A model generated the notes under the pieces. The model had not been told where the DNA came from. It did not search any database and worked only from the letters and a program-made list of their open reading frames with translations. From JANPCX01 sp966211815 (lineage in GTDB: Bacteria > Pseudomonadota > Gammaproteobacteria > Burkholderiales > Burkholderiaceae_C): 64,000 nt of DNA. Within the stretch, counting starts at the first letter, position 1; each line of letters begins with the position of its first letter. The stretch spans positions 60,152 to 124,151 of the forward strand of contig CBIHOD010000005.1 of NCBI GenBank assembly GCA_966211815.1, given 5' to 3'. Below are positions 24,530 through 32,915 of the stretch, in pieces. The position numbers and the translations under genes were made by a program.

Positions 24530-27391
24530 ATGTTGTTGAAAATGTCGAAACCAACCGCCCCGCAATGGGTGGGCTTCGGTTTGCTGTGGCTGGGCGGCAT
24601 CGCTACGTTGCGCTGGATGCTCGTCCTGCCGGGCTTGCGTCAGCTGATCCCGGGCTTTTCGGAATTGGGACTGGTGGCGCCCGCCATGTTCCTGGCCAGC
24701 GGCGCCGCCTGTGTGTTGCTGGGCGCCGCCCCGACGGCATCAGGCGTCCTGTCGCGCTGGCGCCGCAGGGCCGTGTGGGCTTGCGCCTTCCTGCTGGTGG
24801 TGTTCCCTTCGCTGATGCTGATCGAATACCTCGCCGGCGCGAGCCTCGGCGTCGATTTCGTGCGCGATGGCTTCGGCGCGGGGCCCGACGTCGTTTTCCC
24901 GGGCCGCATGTCGCCCAATGCCTGCATCGCCTTCGGCCTGGCCGGCCTGGCGGCCTGCTTGCTGCTACAGCCGGCCACCGCGGTGCGGCGCAAGACGCTG
25001 CTGGCGCTGGTCGTCGGCATCGCCGTCATCGGCGCCGCCGGCTGCATCGGCTACACGCTGCGTTTCGAGCGGCTGTACCGCCTGGCGGGCGCCAATGCGC
25101 TGTCCCTGCCGGTCGCCTACGGCCTCACGTTGCTATCGGCCGGCCTGTGGTTGCTGCGCGAGCGCTGGGTGGTGGACGCCTCCGCCGGGTTCCACGGCCA
25201 TGAGCAGCGCATCAGCCAACGTTCGATCGCGGTGCTGGCGGTGGTGGCGATCGCGGCCGGCGTTTCCGGTTTCGCGGTGATCCAGGAAACCTTCGAGAAG
25301 TCGCAGGCCGACGGCATGCTGCTCACGGCCACCGACAACGCCGACGCTTTGGCCGGCGTGCTGGACGCCGCCGCGTGGCTGCCCCGCACCCTCGCCACGC
25401 GTCCGGCCGTCAGCATGGCTTTCAACATCCTGAAATCGCGCACGGGCGACGCGCAGCAGGCGGAGATCCTGCGGGCGGCGGGGCAGGGGTTCTTGAACGC
25501 CGGGTTGCGCGGCATCCGCTTCGAGAACGGCGCGGGGGAGTTGCTGGCGGGCGTCGGCCAGCTGACGGTGAAACCCGCGGCCCTCTCGCTGCCGCTGGCG
25601 CCCGAGGCCTCGGGCCGCCGCCTGGCGTGGAACGACGGCTACGTGCTCGTCACGAGCCAGCCGGTGTTCGAGCAGGGCCGCCCGGTGGGGCGGATCGTCA
25701 CCGAGCAGGACTTGCCGCTGTTCGACAAGCTCGTCTCCAATGTGCGCTGGGCCGGCGATTCGTCGGACGCGCTGGTCTGCCGCAGCGATGGCGTGGCCGC
25801 CTCCTGCATCCCCTGGCGGATGCCGTCCGCGGCGTTTTCCCTGCCGCTCGACGCGGTGGACCAGCGTGTCGGCCTGCCGGTCAACCTCGCGCTGAAGGCC
25901 GAGCCCGGCGTCACCGTGGCGAGGGATCCGAAAGGCGTGCAGACGGTGGCCGCCTACACGCCGATCGGCCCGACCGGCCTGGTGCTGCTGGTCAAGACCA
26001 ACGCCGACACCCTCTACGCGCCCTTGCGCGACCGGGTGAACACGCTGGCGGCGGCCCTGGTGGTCCTGGTGGCGTTCGGCTGGTGGGCGCTGGGCAGCCA
26101 GGTCCGGCCGCTGGTGGCGCAGATGGCGGCCGAGGAGCGGCGCACGAGGGAGATCCTGGAAAACTCCAACGACGCTTTCATCGCGGTCGACGCCGAAGGC
26201 CTCGTCACCGACTGGAACTCCGAGGCGCAGCGCACTTTCGGTTGGAGCCGCGCCGAAGCCCTGGGCCAGAAGGTGTCCCAGCTGATCGTCCCGCCCGACC
26301 GGAGGGCCGCGCACGACGAGGGCTTCGCGAGTTTCCGGGGCGCCGGCACCGGCCCGGTGCTGAACAGGCGGCTCGAAGTTTCCGCGATGCACCGCGACGG
26401 CCGCGTCTTCATGGTCGAGCTGTCGGTGGCTTCGCTGCAGGAGGGCGGCAAGAAGGGGTACACCGCCCACGCCTTCGTGCGCGACATCACCGAGCGGCTG
26501 GCGGCGCAGACCGAGATCGCCAATAGCGAGAAGCATCTGCGCGACATCACCGACAACCTTCCGGTGCTGATCGGCTACATCGACAGCGGACGACGCCTGG
26601 GCTTCGCCAACCGCATGTTCGAGCACTGGCTCGGCCTGGAGCCGGCCGCGCTGGTCGGCCAACCCATCGCTTCGCTGGGCACGCCGATCTACGCCGACCG
26701 CGCCGACCTGGTGGCCGCGTCGCTCGCCGGCGAGCGGGTGGAGTACGAGTCCGTCTGCGGCGCCAACGGCGAGTCGCGCACGCTGCACACCGTGCTCGTG
26801 CCCGACGTGCAGCCGGACGGGCGCGTCGCCGGCGTCTACGCCCTGAGCACCGACGTGTCCGCCAACAAGGCGGTCGAGCAGCACTTGAACCAGCTGGCCC
26901 GCGTGGATGCGCTGACCGGCCTGCCGAACCGGCGGCAATTCGAGGAACGGCTGGACCAGGCCATGGCCCGCTGCCGGCGGAGCAAGCGGCCGATGGCGCT
27001 CATCTTCATGGACATCGACCACTTCAAAGGCATCAACGACAGCCTGGGCCACGGCGTGGGAGACGCGGTGCTGCGCGAGGTCGCGGTCCGCCTGGAAGGC
27101 GGCGTGCGCATCACCGACCTGGCCGCGCGACTGGCCGGCGACGAATTCGTCGTGATCGCGGAGGGGCTGAACACGGTCGAGGAGGCGTCGCTGATCGCCG
27201 CGAAGCTGGTCGAGGCCATCCGCAGGCCCATGGTCGTCAAGGGCAGGCCGCTGCACGTGACCACCAGCATGGGGCTGGCCTATTACACCGGCCACGAGGG
27301 CTCGGCCGAAGACCTGACCACGCGCGCCGACCGGGCGCTCTACCGCGCCAAGGGCGCCGGCCGCGACACCTTCGCGGCCACCGTGTTCTGA
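24530..27391 (+). CDS. Membrane diguanylate cyclase with PAS domains
   Basis: The 953-residue protein has about seven hydrophobic segments in the first 250 residues, a periplasmic CHASE-like sensor region (about 275-525) and a further helix near 500-525. Two PAS domains (about 545-670 and 675-790) and a C-terminal GGDEF domain follow. The active-site motif is AGDEF (869-873), a tolerated variant of GGDEF, with an RxxD inhibitory site at 860-863 (RITD) five residues before it. It should make cyclic di-GMP with product inhibition. It is separate from the importer operon (197-base gap). I chose the ATG at 24530 because upstream codons look non-coding. Confidence 0.9.
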   Translation: MLLKMSKPTAPQWVGFGLLWLGGIATLRWMLVLPGLRQLIPGFSELGLVAPAMFLASGAACVLLGAAPTASGVLSRWRRRAVWACAFLLVVFPSLMLIEYLAGASLGVDFVRDGFGAGPDVVFPGRMSPNACIAFGLAGLAACLLLQPATAVRRKTLLALVVGIAVIGAAGCIGYTLRFERLYRLAGANALSLPVAYGLTLLSAGLWLLRERWVVDASAGFHGHEQRISQRSIAVLAVVAIAAGVSGFAVIQETFEKSQADGMLLTATDNADALAGVLDAAAWLPRTLATRPAVSMAFNILKSRTGDAQQAEILRAAGQGFLNAGLRGIRFENGAGELLAGVGQLTVKPAALSLPLAPEASGRRLAWNDGYVLVTSQPVFEQGRPVGRIVTEQDLPLFDKLVSNVRWAGDSSDALVCRSDGVAASCIPWRMPSAAFSLPLDAVDQRVGLPVNLALKAEPGVTVARDPKGVQTVAAYTPIGPTGLVLLVKTNADTLYAPLRDRVNTLAAALVVLVAFGWWALGSQVRPLVAQMAAEERRTREILENSNDAFIAVDAEGLVTDWNSEAQRTFGWSRAEALGQKVSQLIVPPDRRAAHDEGFASFRGAGTGPVLNRRLEVSAMHRDGRVFMVELSVASLQEGGKKGYTAHAFVRDITERLAAQTEIANSEKHLRDITDNLPVLIGYIDSGRRLGFANRMFEHWLGLEPAALVGQPIASLGTPIYADRADLVAASLAGERVEYESVCGANGESRTLHTVLVPDVQPDGRVAGVYALSTDVSANKAVEQHLNQLARVDALTGLPNRRQFEERLDQAMARCRRSKRPMALIFMDIDHFKGINDSLGHGVGDAVLREVAVRLEGGVRITDLAARLAGDEFVVIAEGLNTVEEASLIAAKLVEAIRRPMVVKGRPLHVTTSMGLAYYTGHEGSAEDLTTRADRALYRAKGAGRDTFAATVF

Positions 27392-27446
27392 ACCCGCCGC
27401 CCGGCGCGGGGGCCATGGTCGCCGCCATCCCTGCGGGCGGGGCGGG

Positions 27447-27959
27447 TCAATCGCATTGCGATGCGGCGGATGCCTGCTTGCCCGCCTGCCTGGCCGCGGC
27501 GCGCGCCTGGGCGACCGAGTCGGCGCCGCCGGGGAAGCTCGCGCCGGTGCCGGGCCAGTAGAGGCCGCGCGGCCCCTTGCACAGCGTGACGATCTGCGGC
27601 CGGCTGCTCAGCTCGGCCGACTCGCCGCCTTCCACCACCATCTCGTAGCGGATGCTCGGGACTTTGGCGCCGCGGAAGGTTTCAAGCACCTTGGCGTGGT
27701 AGGTGTGCCGTTCTTCGCCGGCTTCGGCGGGCTGGCCCTGGGAAGGAACCTTGGCCCGGCCCAGCGGTGCGATGTCCACGCGGGTGTGCACCACCAGGGC
27801 GGAATAGGGTGTGCCGGCCACCGCTTTGCGCAGGAACTCTGCCTGGGCAGCCGCGTCCGGCTCGGCGGCATAAGCGGTGCCGGCGGCCAGCAGGGCACCG
27901 GCCAGCCACCGCAGGCGCGCGTCCGGCCGGGGCCGGGTCTTCGATTGCGCCGCCCTCAC
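27447..27959 (-). CDS. Exported hypothetical protein, candidate immunity partner
   Basis: The 170-residue protein has a basic lead and a signal peptide ending at TAYAA (about residue 32), so it should act in the periplasm. I know no family for the mature part, which has cysteines in VTLCKGP and at the C-terminus (SQCD). Its GTG start overlaps the stop of the upstream peptidoglycan-hydrolase gene (GTGA), so it is coupled to it. A periplasmic protein encoded directly after a cell-wall amidase toxin is the usual position of an immunity protein. That role is inferred from context only. Confidence 0.65.
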   Translation of the reverse strand: MRAAQSKTRPRPDARLRWLAGALLAAGTAYAAEPDAAAQAEFLRKAVAGTPYSALVVHTRVDIAPLGRAKVPSQGQPAEAGEERHTYHAKVLETFRGAKVPSIRYEMVVEGGESAELSSRPQIVTLCKGPRGLYWPGTGASFPGGADSVAQARAAARQAGKQASAASQCD

Positions 27960-28834
27960 GCTTCGGACCCCGCTTCGGCGGCGTTGCCCTGGTAGACCGG
28001 CAAGGTGTCGCCGGGTTTGGCGGTGGCGGGGAAGACGAATGCGTCCCAGGCCTTGGCGGGGTAGCGGCTCACATTGACCGAATCGCCCTGGTTGCCGCCA
28101 AGCATGTAGTAGTGGTTGCCGTCCCGGCTTTGGCCCACGATGAAGGCGACATGGCCGCCGCCGCTGCGGCTCTTGACGCCGATCGCACCGAAGACGGGTG
28201 CCTTCAGTTTCGTGCCGAAGCCGACCCATTCCTTGGCGCGGAAGGCATTGCCCGGCAGGGTGTGGCCGTGTTTGCTCATCACCCAAGAGACGAAGGAGCC
28301 GCACCAGGCGTTCTTCCCACCGGTGTCGTCCTTGGCCCAGAAACCGGCGGCCTGGTGGTACTCCATGATCCTGGGGTTGGCCTTTTGCAGTCCGGCGACT
28401 TCCTTCTGGCCGATCTCGGCTTCGGCGGTATCGATCCAGGGCGCGCCCATTTCGGTGTTGGACAGCGCGGGTTTGGCCAGCTCGAGCTGATTCCTGAGCG
28501 TGTCCGGCGTGCCGGCGCGGTCCATCAGTTCGGTCAACGATTGGCTTGCGGGCTCGATCAGGCCATCGATCTTGGCCAGACCCAGCGTGCGTTGGAACGC
28601 CTGGATCCTGTCGATCGTCCGAACGCCGATGTTCCCATCGGCCAACAGTTGGTCGGCACCGGGAATCTCCACTTTGTTGAGCAGCTGCTGGACGATCCTG
28701 ACGTCGGTTGGAATGTTCCGGCCGCCTCGGCCGACTGAATTTTTGATCAATTTCTTTCCCTTGGTTTGTGAAGCGCTAGCGGCGCGGGGCCTTTCACCCT
28801 CGACGGAAACAGAGTGTTCGGGCCCCCGTTCCAT
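27956..28834 (-). CDS. TIGR02594-type peptidoglycan hydrolase, probable type VI effector
   Basis: The 292-residue protein has no signal peptide. Residues about 34-105 form a peptidoglycan-binding-like helical domain (SVGRGGRNIPTDVRIVQQLL, DGNIGVRTIDRIQAFQR). Residues 130-275 match the TIGR02594/NlpC-CHAP-like cysteine peptidase fold: C178 in NAWCGSF, H228 in GGGHVAFIVG and N248 in GGNQGDSV form the probable catalytic triad. The substrate should be cell-wall peptide bonds. Lack of a signal peptide, the exported partner gene overlapping downstream, and type VI genes at 63 kb suggest an antibacterial effector; a phage-derived endolysin is the alternative. Confidence 0.82.
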   Translation of the reverse strand: MERGPEHSVSVEGERPRAASASQTKGKKLIKNSVGRGGRNIPTDVRIVQQLLNKVEIPGADQLLADGNIGVRTIDRIQAFQRTLGLAKIDGLIEPASQSLTELMDRAGTPDTLRNQLELAKPALSNTEMGAPWIDTAEAEIGQKEVAGLQKANPRIMEYHQAAGFWAKDDTGGKNAWCGSFVSWVMSKHGHTLPGNAFRAKEWVGFGTKLKAPVFGAIGVKSRSGGGHVAFIVGQSRDGNHYYMLGGNQGDSVNVSRYPAKAWDAFVFPATAKPGDTLPVYQGNAAEAGSEA

Positions 28835-28922
28835 TCTCCAGGGAACGGCGTTTGCCCTGTATCCGGAGTTACAGAAAAAGCCTTTCGTTTCTTATGCCAT
28901 CCATTTCCCAGCAGGAGAGACC

Positions 28923-29189
28923 ATGCGCACCAGCACCCCCGCCGGCAAGCCGGCCGTCCGCCCCCAGGCTTTCGTGGACTCCGGGTTGGACGGCCTGGGC
29001 CCCGCCGACGATGACCTGGACATCGAGCACGCGTCGGTGCAGGCCTTGATCGACCAACTGCGCTGCCTCGACGCTGTCGACGAGAAATACGCCACCCGCT
29101 TCACCGTGCTGTGCGACTACGTTTTGCGGGACACGCCGCACGGCGCCGACCGGCCGGTGGACGCGGCGGGCACATCAACTGCCCTGTGA
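28923..29189 (+). CDS. Truncated hemerythrin-like protein
   Basis: The 88-residue protein has a strong AGGAG ribosome site. Residues about 35-75 align with helices three and four of the hemerythrin protein at 12228-12788: EHAS, LIxQL and DxxYAxxxxVLxxY are shared. The first half of the domain is replaced by a low-complexity lead, and the second metal motif (HHVEEEE) is lost, reading VLRDTPHG. It therefore cannot bind a di-iron centre in the normal way. It may be a regulatory or relic form. It is followed by a stress-type four-helix protein gene. Confidence 0.65.
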   Translation: MRTSTPAGKPAVRPQAFVDSGLDGLGPADDDLDIEHASVQALIDQLRCLDAVDEKYATRFTVLCDYVLRDTPHGADRPVDAAGTSTAL

Positions 29190-29283
29190 GGCGGGCGCGC
29201 ACAGCGTTTCCCCGGCCCGCGGTCCGATGCTTTTTCGGCCGCGCGCGCCGATGTCCCAGCAATTTTCAGCAAAGGAAAACACC

Positions 29284-29742
29284 ATGGCAAACGACGACGT
29301 GATCGACACCTTGAACGACCTGATCGAGAACTGCAAGGACGGCGAGTACGGCTTCCAGACCTCCGCCGAATACCTGCAGGATCCGGCGATCAAACAGTCC
29401 TTCGTGACCCGCGCCCAGCAATGCCGGGAAGCGGCGAGCGAACTGCAGACCCTGGTCGTGCAGCTCGGCGGCAGCGCCGAGAAGAGCGGCACCGTCGCCG
29501 GTGCGATGCACCGCGGCTGGGTGGCGGTGAAGGGCACTTTGTCCGGCTACAGCGACAAGGCCATCCTCGAGGAGGCGGAGCGCGGAGAGGACACCGCGCT
29601 GGCTCGCTACCGCGAGGCGCTGGAGAAATCGCTCCCGCCGAACGTTCGTTCAGTGGTGGAGCGCCAGTTCGAAGGCGCCAAGCGCAACCATGCCCAAGTC
29701 CGGACGCTGCGCGACCAGGCCCGCCTGGCCGCCCACGCCTGA
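29284..29742 (+). CDS. PA2169-family four-helix-bundle protein (DUF2383)
   Basis: The 152-residue cytoplasmic protein begins DDVIDTLNDLIENCKDGEYGF, the hallmark of the PA2169/DUF2383 ferritin-like family, whose members are made under stress and stationary phase; their biochemical role is unsettled. AAAGGAAAAC precedes the ATG. It closes a pair with the truncated hemerythrin gene and ends before a clear terminator. Note GEDTALARYREAL, the expected last-helix motif. Confidence 0.88.
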   Translation: MANDDVIDTLNDLIENCKDGEYGFQTSAEYLQDPAIKQSFVTRAQQCREAASELQTLVVQLGGSAEKSGTVAGAMHRGWVAVKGTLSGYSDKAILEEAERGEDTALARYREALEKSLPPNVRSVVERQFEGAKRNHAQVRTLRDQARLAAHA

Positions 29743-29802
29743 CCGTCCCCGCCGGTTGTCACTGCGGGGATCGAAACGGGGGCGCACCGCCCTCCTTCCA
29801 TG

Positions 29803-29838
29803 CCATCCGGGCGCCGCGAGGCGCGCCGGATGTTTTTT
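29803..29838 (+). terminator. Rho-independent terminator
   Basis: CATCCGGGCGCC faces GGCGCGCCGGATG with a four-base loop and is followed by seven T (29832-29838). It lies 61 bases after the DUF2383 gene and ends that transcription unit. Confidence 0.85.
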
Positions 29839-29862
29839 TGCCTCTCCGGCCGTCGACCGCTC

Positions 29863-29950
29863 GTGTGGTGTCCCGCAAATAACTGACCAAAATGGAATCG
29901 ATGGCTTGCAAGCCAAGATTCCATTGGCAGTTATCAGCGGGACGCCACAC
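29863..29950. repeat. 88-bp inverted repeat between convergent genes, MITE-like
   Basis: The outer arms GTGTGGTGTCCCGC (29863) and GCGGGACGCCACAC (ending 29950) differ at one position. Inner arms ATAACTG and AATGGAATC recur inverted, and the centre is the perfect palindrome GGCTTGCAAGCC. It is A+T-richer than the flanks. It ends one base into the SDR stop codon (TAG at 29952-29950), which it seems to supply. No transposase or clear target duplication was found. It looks like a miniature inverted-repeat element or a two-way terminator. Confidence 0.7.
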
Positions 29951-30933
29951 TAAATCGCGCCGACGCTGCCCGTCACCGGCAGCACGATGCCCGTGACATA
30001 GCCCGAGCACACCGGCGAAGCCAGGAAGACATAGGCCGGCGACAGCTCTTCCGGTTGCGCGGCGCGTTTCATGTCGGTCTTCTTGCCGAATTCGGCCACT
30101 TTGTCGGCGGGGGAGTCCGCCGGGTTCAGCGGCGTCCACACCGGACCGGGCGCCACCGCGTTGACGCGGATGCCGCGCTCGATGAGGTTGCTCGCCAGCG
30201 ATTTGGTGAAGGCGTGGATGGCGCCCTTGGTCGCCGAATAGTCCAACAACTGGGCGCTGCCGCGCAAGCCGGTCACCGAGCCGGTGTTGATGATGCTGGC
30301 CCCGTTTTTCATGTGGGGCAGGGCGGCGCGCACCATGCGGAAATACCCGCCGAGATTGGTGTCGAAGGTTTCCCATAGGCGCCGGTCGTCCAGGTCTTCG
30401 ATCGACTCGGCATGTTCCTGGAAGGCGGCGTTGTTGACGAGCACGTCCAGCCGTCCGAAGCGCTCGACCGTCTTGGCCACCGCGCTGTCGCACCATCGGG
30501 CGTCCTTCACGTCGCCTTGCAGCAGCAGGCAGCGCCGGCCCTCGGCCTCCACGCGGCGCTGGGTCTCCTCGGCGTCCTGGGTCGACGAGAGGTAAGCCAC
30601 CGCCACGTCGGCGCCCTCGCGCGCGAAAAGCACCGCCACCGCGCGGCCGATGCCGGAGTCGCCGCCGGTGATCAAGGCGGCGAAGCCTTCGAGCTTGCCG
30701 CTGCCTTTGTAGTCGGGCGCCATGAAGCGCGGCTGCAATTCCAGGTCGGCTTCCAGGCCGGGCTTCTCCAGGTGTTGCGCCGGCAGCTCCTCAGGCTGGA
30801 ACCTGGCGCCCGCCTGCACCGCCGACGAGTCCTCGGTGGGGGCTTTTTTCTTTTCGGCCTGGGCCTGGTCTTTCCGGTCCTGGGACTTCTGGATGTCGCG
30901 TTGGGTCTTCACAGTGGTGTCGGGGGTGTTCAT
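29950..30933 (-). CDS. SDR-family NAD(P)-dependent oxidoreductase
   Basis: The 327-residue protein has a long charged N-terminal lead (about 1-75, rich in Lys, Gln and Glu), then a classical short-chain dehydrogenase fold. The nucleotide loop is TGGDSGIG, NNAAFQ follows, the catalytic Ser lies in NTGSVTG and Tyr-Lys in DYSATKGA, with PGPVWTP after it. This subgroup is the YhdF/YhxC/GsiB-neighbour type often expressed in general stress. The substrate is unknown. The 276 bases upstream hold no other gene. Confidence 0.9.
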   Translation of the reverse strand: MNTPDTTVKTQRDIQKSQDRKDQAQAEKKKAPTEDSSAVQAGARFQPEELPAQHLEKPGLEADLELQPRFMAPDYKGSGKLEGFAALITGGDSGIGRAVAVLFAREGADVAVAYLSSTQDAEETQRRVEAEGRRCLLLQGDVKDARWCDSAVAKTVERFGRLDVLVNNAAFQEHAESIEDLDDRRLWETFDTNLGGYFRMVRAALPHMKNGASIINTGSVTGLRGSAQLLDYSATKGAIHAFTKSLASNLIERGIRVNAVAPGPVWTPLNPADSPADKVAEFGKKTDMKRAAQPEELSPAYVFLASPVCSGYVTGIVLPVTGSVGAI

Positions 30934-31209
30934 GCCATGCCTTTCCGATGATTGAAAACTTGAAAGCGCCGTTGTTCAGCCGGTCGTGGGCGGCGCCCGA
31001 ACAACCGGGATGGCAGTTGCCGTGCCGGCCACCGGATCGCACGCAGGCCGCTCGACGGCGGCGACGGCACGCCTTATTTGCGGCAAATCCGGCTTGCCGA
31101 CCGGTCATGGCGACCATGGCGCACCGGCTCCTCCAACGGACACCCGCACGCCGTCTCCGGCACATCATTTGCTTACTGCCTTGGGCCGTGTTCGACTCCA
31201 GGTGACGCC

Positions 31210-31980
31210 ATGGACCTCAAAAAACCGCAGCCCGCCGCTTTTCATCCTGGCCAGGCTTCGCCAATCGGCGGGCTGCTCAAGCTTGGCGCGTGGATGCGCT
31301 CGACGCTGTTGGCCCCGCCCGCGCCCGGCAAACAGGGCGGGGCCCCCGGCGGCGTCCCCGCGGTCTTCATCGATAAGGATGGGACCTTCGTCGAGGATGT
31401 GCCCCACAACACCGACCCGGAAAAGCTGCGCTTCGTGCCCGGCGCCCCCGAAGCCCTGGCAGCGCTGTCGAAAGCCGGTTTCGCGCTGGTGGTGGTGACG
31501 AACCAAAGCGGCATCGAACAGGGCTATTTCAGCCGTGCCCAGTTCGCCGCGCTGCAGTCCCGCCTGGAAAAGAACCTGCTGGCGCACAGTGGCGTCGTCT
31601 TGACCGATTTCCTGCTGTGCCCGCATGCGCCGGGGCCGCGCGACATGCCCAAGTGCCTGTGCCACAAGCCCGCGCCCGGCATGCTCGTGCGCGCTGCGCG
31701 GCGGCACCGCATCGACTTGGCGCGGTCGTGGATGGTCGGCGACACCCTGGACGACGTCGAAGCCGGTCGCCGCGCGGGTTGCAGGGCCATCCTGCTGGAT
31801 TCCGGCAGCGAGACCCGGTGGCGCCGTTCGCCGCTGCGCACGCCGCACCATGTTTTCCGGAATTGGCGGGAAGTCACGCGCGAGGTGCTGCAAGGCGGCA
31901 TTCAGCCTCAAGCCCCGGACCAGCCCGCCGGCGAGGCGCCGGCCGCTGCCCACCGTCTGGCGGCCGCGGCGTGTCCTTGA
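31210..31980 (+). CDS. HAD-IIIA hydrolase, GmhB/HisB-N-like
   Basis: The 256-residue protein has an extra N-terminal lead (about 1-48), then a HAD-IIIA phosphatase domain. The nucleophile motif is DKDGT (55-59), motif II is VVTNQSG, and motif III/IV is MVGDTLDDVEAG. The zinc-loop region (CPH...PKCLCHKP) is typical of D-glycero-D-manno-heptose bisphosphatase GmhB. Substrate could be heptose bisphosphate or another sugar phosphate. A heptose-cytidylyltransferase-like gene lies convergent next to it, which supports the sugar link. Confidence 0.85.
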   Translation: MDLKKPQPAAFHPGQASPIGGLLKLGAWMRSTLLAPPAPGKQGGAPGGVPAVFIDKDGTFVEDVPHNTDPEKLRFVPGAPEALAALSKAGFALVVVTNQSGIEQGYFSRAQFAALQSRLEKNLLAHSGVVLTDFLLCPHAPGPRDMPKCLCHKPAPGMLVRAARRHRIDLARSWMVGDTLDDVEAGRRAGCRAILLDSGSETRWRRSPLRTPHHVFRNWREVTREVLQGGIQPQAPDQPAGEAPAAAHRLAAAACP

Positions 31981-32149
31981 GTCCTCGAGTCTCGGGCGTT
32001 TCCACTGTCGGCTTCAGGCGTTGGCCGCGCCCACCAGGCGCGGCAGGCATCCCTGTCGGCAAGGGCAACCGTTCTTTCGGTAAATGTTGCCGCAACAAGG
32101 CGCAAACCCGCAGGTTTGCCGATCCGGTCGCCACCGCCCCGGCCTCTGT

Positions 32150-32695
32150 TCAGGCGGTCCCGGTGCGGGGCGCGCCTTCGCCGGGTTCGCGGCTCATTTC
32201 GGCGATCAGGGCGCTGGTGGCCCAGTCTCCGGCGCGGGGGATGATGACGGTGCGCCCGCCCCATTGCGCCACCAGGTCGGACTCGGGCAGAGGGCGGACA
32301 GCGTAGTCGCCACCTTTGACATAAACCTCGGGGCGAAGCGCGCGGATCAACCGCAGCGGCACGTCGTCTTCGAACAGCACGACGGCCGTCACCGCGGGCA
32401 GCGACGCGACGGCCACCGCGCGTTCGATTTCCGACTCCACCGGGCGTTGGCCGGATGGGCTTTGCCTGCGGGCCGACGCGTCGCGGTTCAAGCCCACCAC
32501 CAGCGCCGCGCCGAGCTGGGCGGCCTGTGTCAGAAAGGCGGCATGGCCGGGGTCCAGCAAGTCGAACACGCCGTCGGTGAAGACCAGCGGCCGTGGCAGC
32601 TCGGTCACCATCTGGATGCCGATGCTGCGGTAGATCGGCGCCACGGCGCCGTCCTTCGGGCGCAGGCCCGGGGCCATCGTCGTCGTCAATGTCAT
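32150..32695 (-). CDS. Cytidylyltransferase-like protein related to RfaE2/HldE C-domain
   Basis: The 181-residue protein has the nucleotidyltransferase fold of the ADP-heptose synthase C-terminal half: TDGVFDLLDPGH (40-51), VGLNRDAS, ERAVAVASL and YVKGGDY are family landmarks. However, the catalytic HxGH motif reads DPGH (48-51), because the first His is Asp. Activity may therefore be altered or lost. AGGTG lies before the ATG. It faces the GmhB-like gene, so together they look like two heptose-pathway-type enzymes outside an LPS cluster. Confidence 0.78.
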   Translation of the reverse strand: MTLTTTMAPGLRPKDGAVAPIYRSIGIQMVTELPRPLVFTDGVFDLLDPGHAAFLTQAAQLGAALVVGLNRDASARRQSPSGQRPVESEIERAVAVASLPAVTAVVLFEDDVPLRLIRALRPEVYVKGGDYAVRPLPESDLVAQWGGRTVIIPRAGDWATSALIAEMSREPGEGAPRTGTA

Positions 32696-32720
32696 GGCGT
32701 CACACCTCGTGTCGCCCCGG

Positions 32721-32915
32721 TCAATGCACTTGGAGCGACGGGGCGAAGGGCAGGGGCTCGCGGATCGCCGGGAACCCGCTCGGCAGCACGGGTTCGATGA
32801 TTTCGAACCAACTTTCGGGAACCTCCGGCACGGGCAATGAAGCGGGTGGGATGGCGGAAGGGTTGGGAATACGGGGCGGGATGTCGACGCCACGGTGTAG
32901 TGCGAAGTTTTGCAT
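32721..32915 (-). CDS. Small proline-rich hypothetical protein
   Basis: A 64-residue open frame with a strong AAGGAG ribosome site six bases before its ATG. It is proline-rich (about one residue in five), soluble, with no cysteine or membrane segment. It lies 25 bases before the RfaE2-like gene on the same strand and probably shares its transcript. No family is recognised. Confidence 0.5.
   Translation of the reverse strand: MQNFALHRGVDIPPRIPNPSAIPPASLPVPEVPESWFEIIEPVLPSGFPAIREPLPFAPSLQVH

Noticed and set aside
30934..31209. 85- to 170-codon frames between the SDR and HAD genes
   Set aside because: They overlap each other in different frames, have no ribosome site and no recognisable domain; I see only a probable promoter region.
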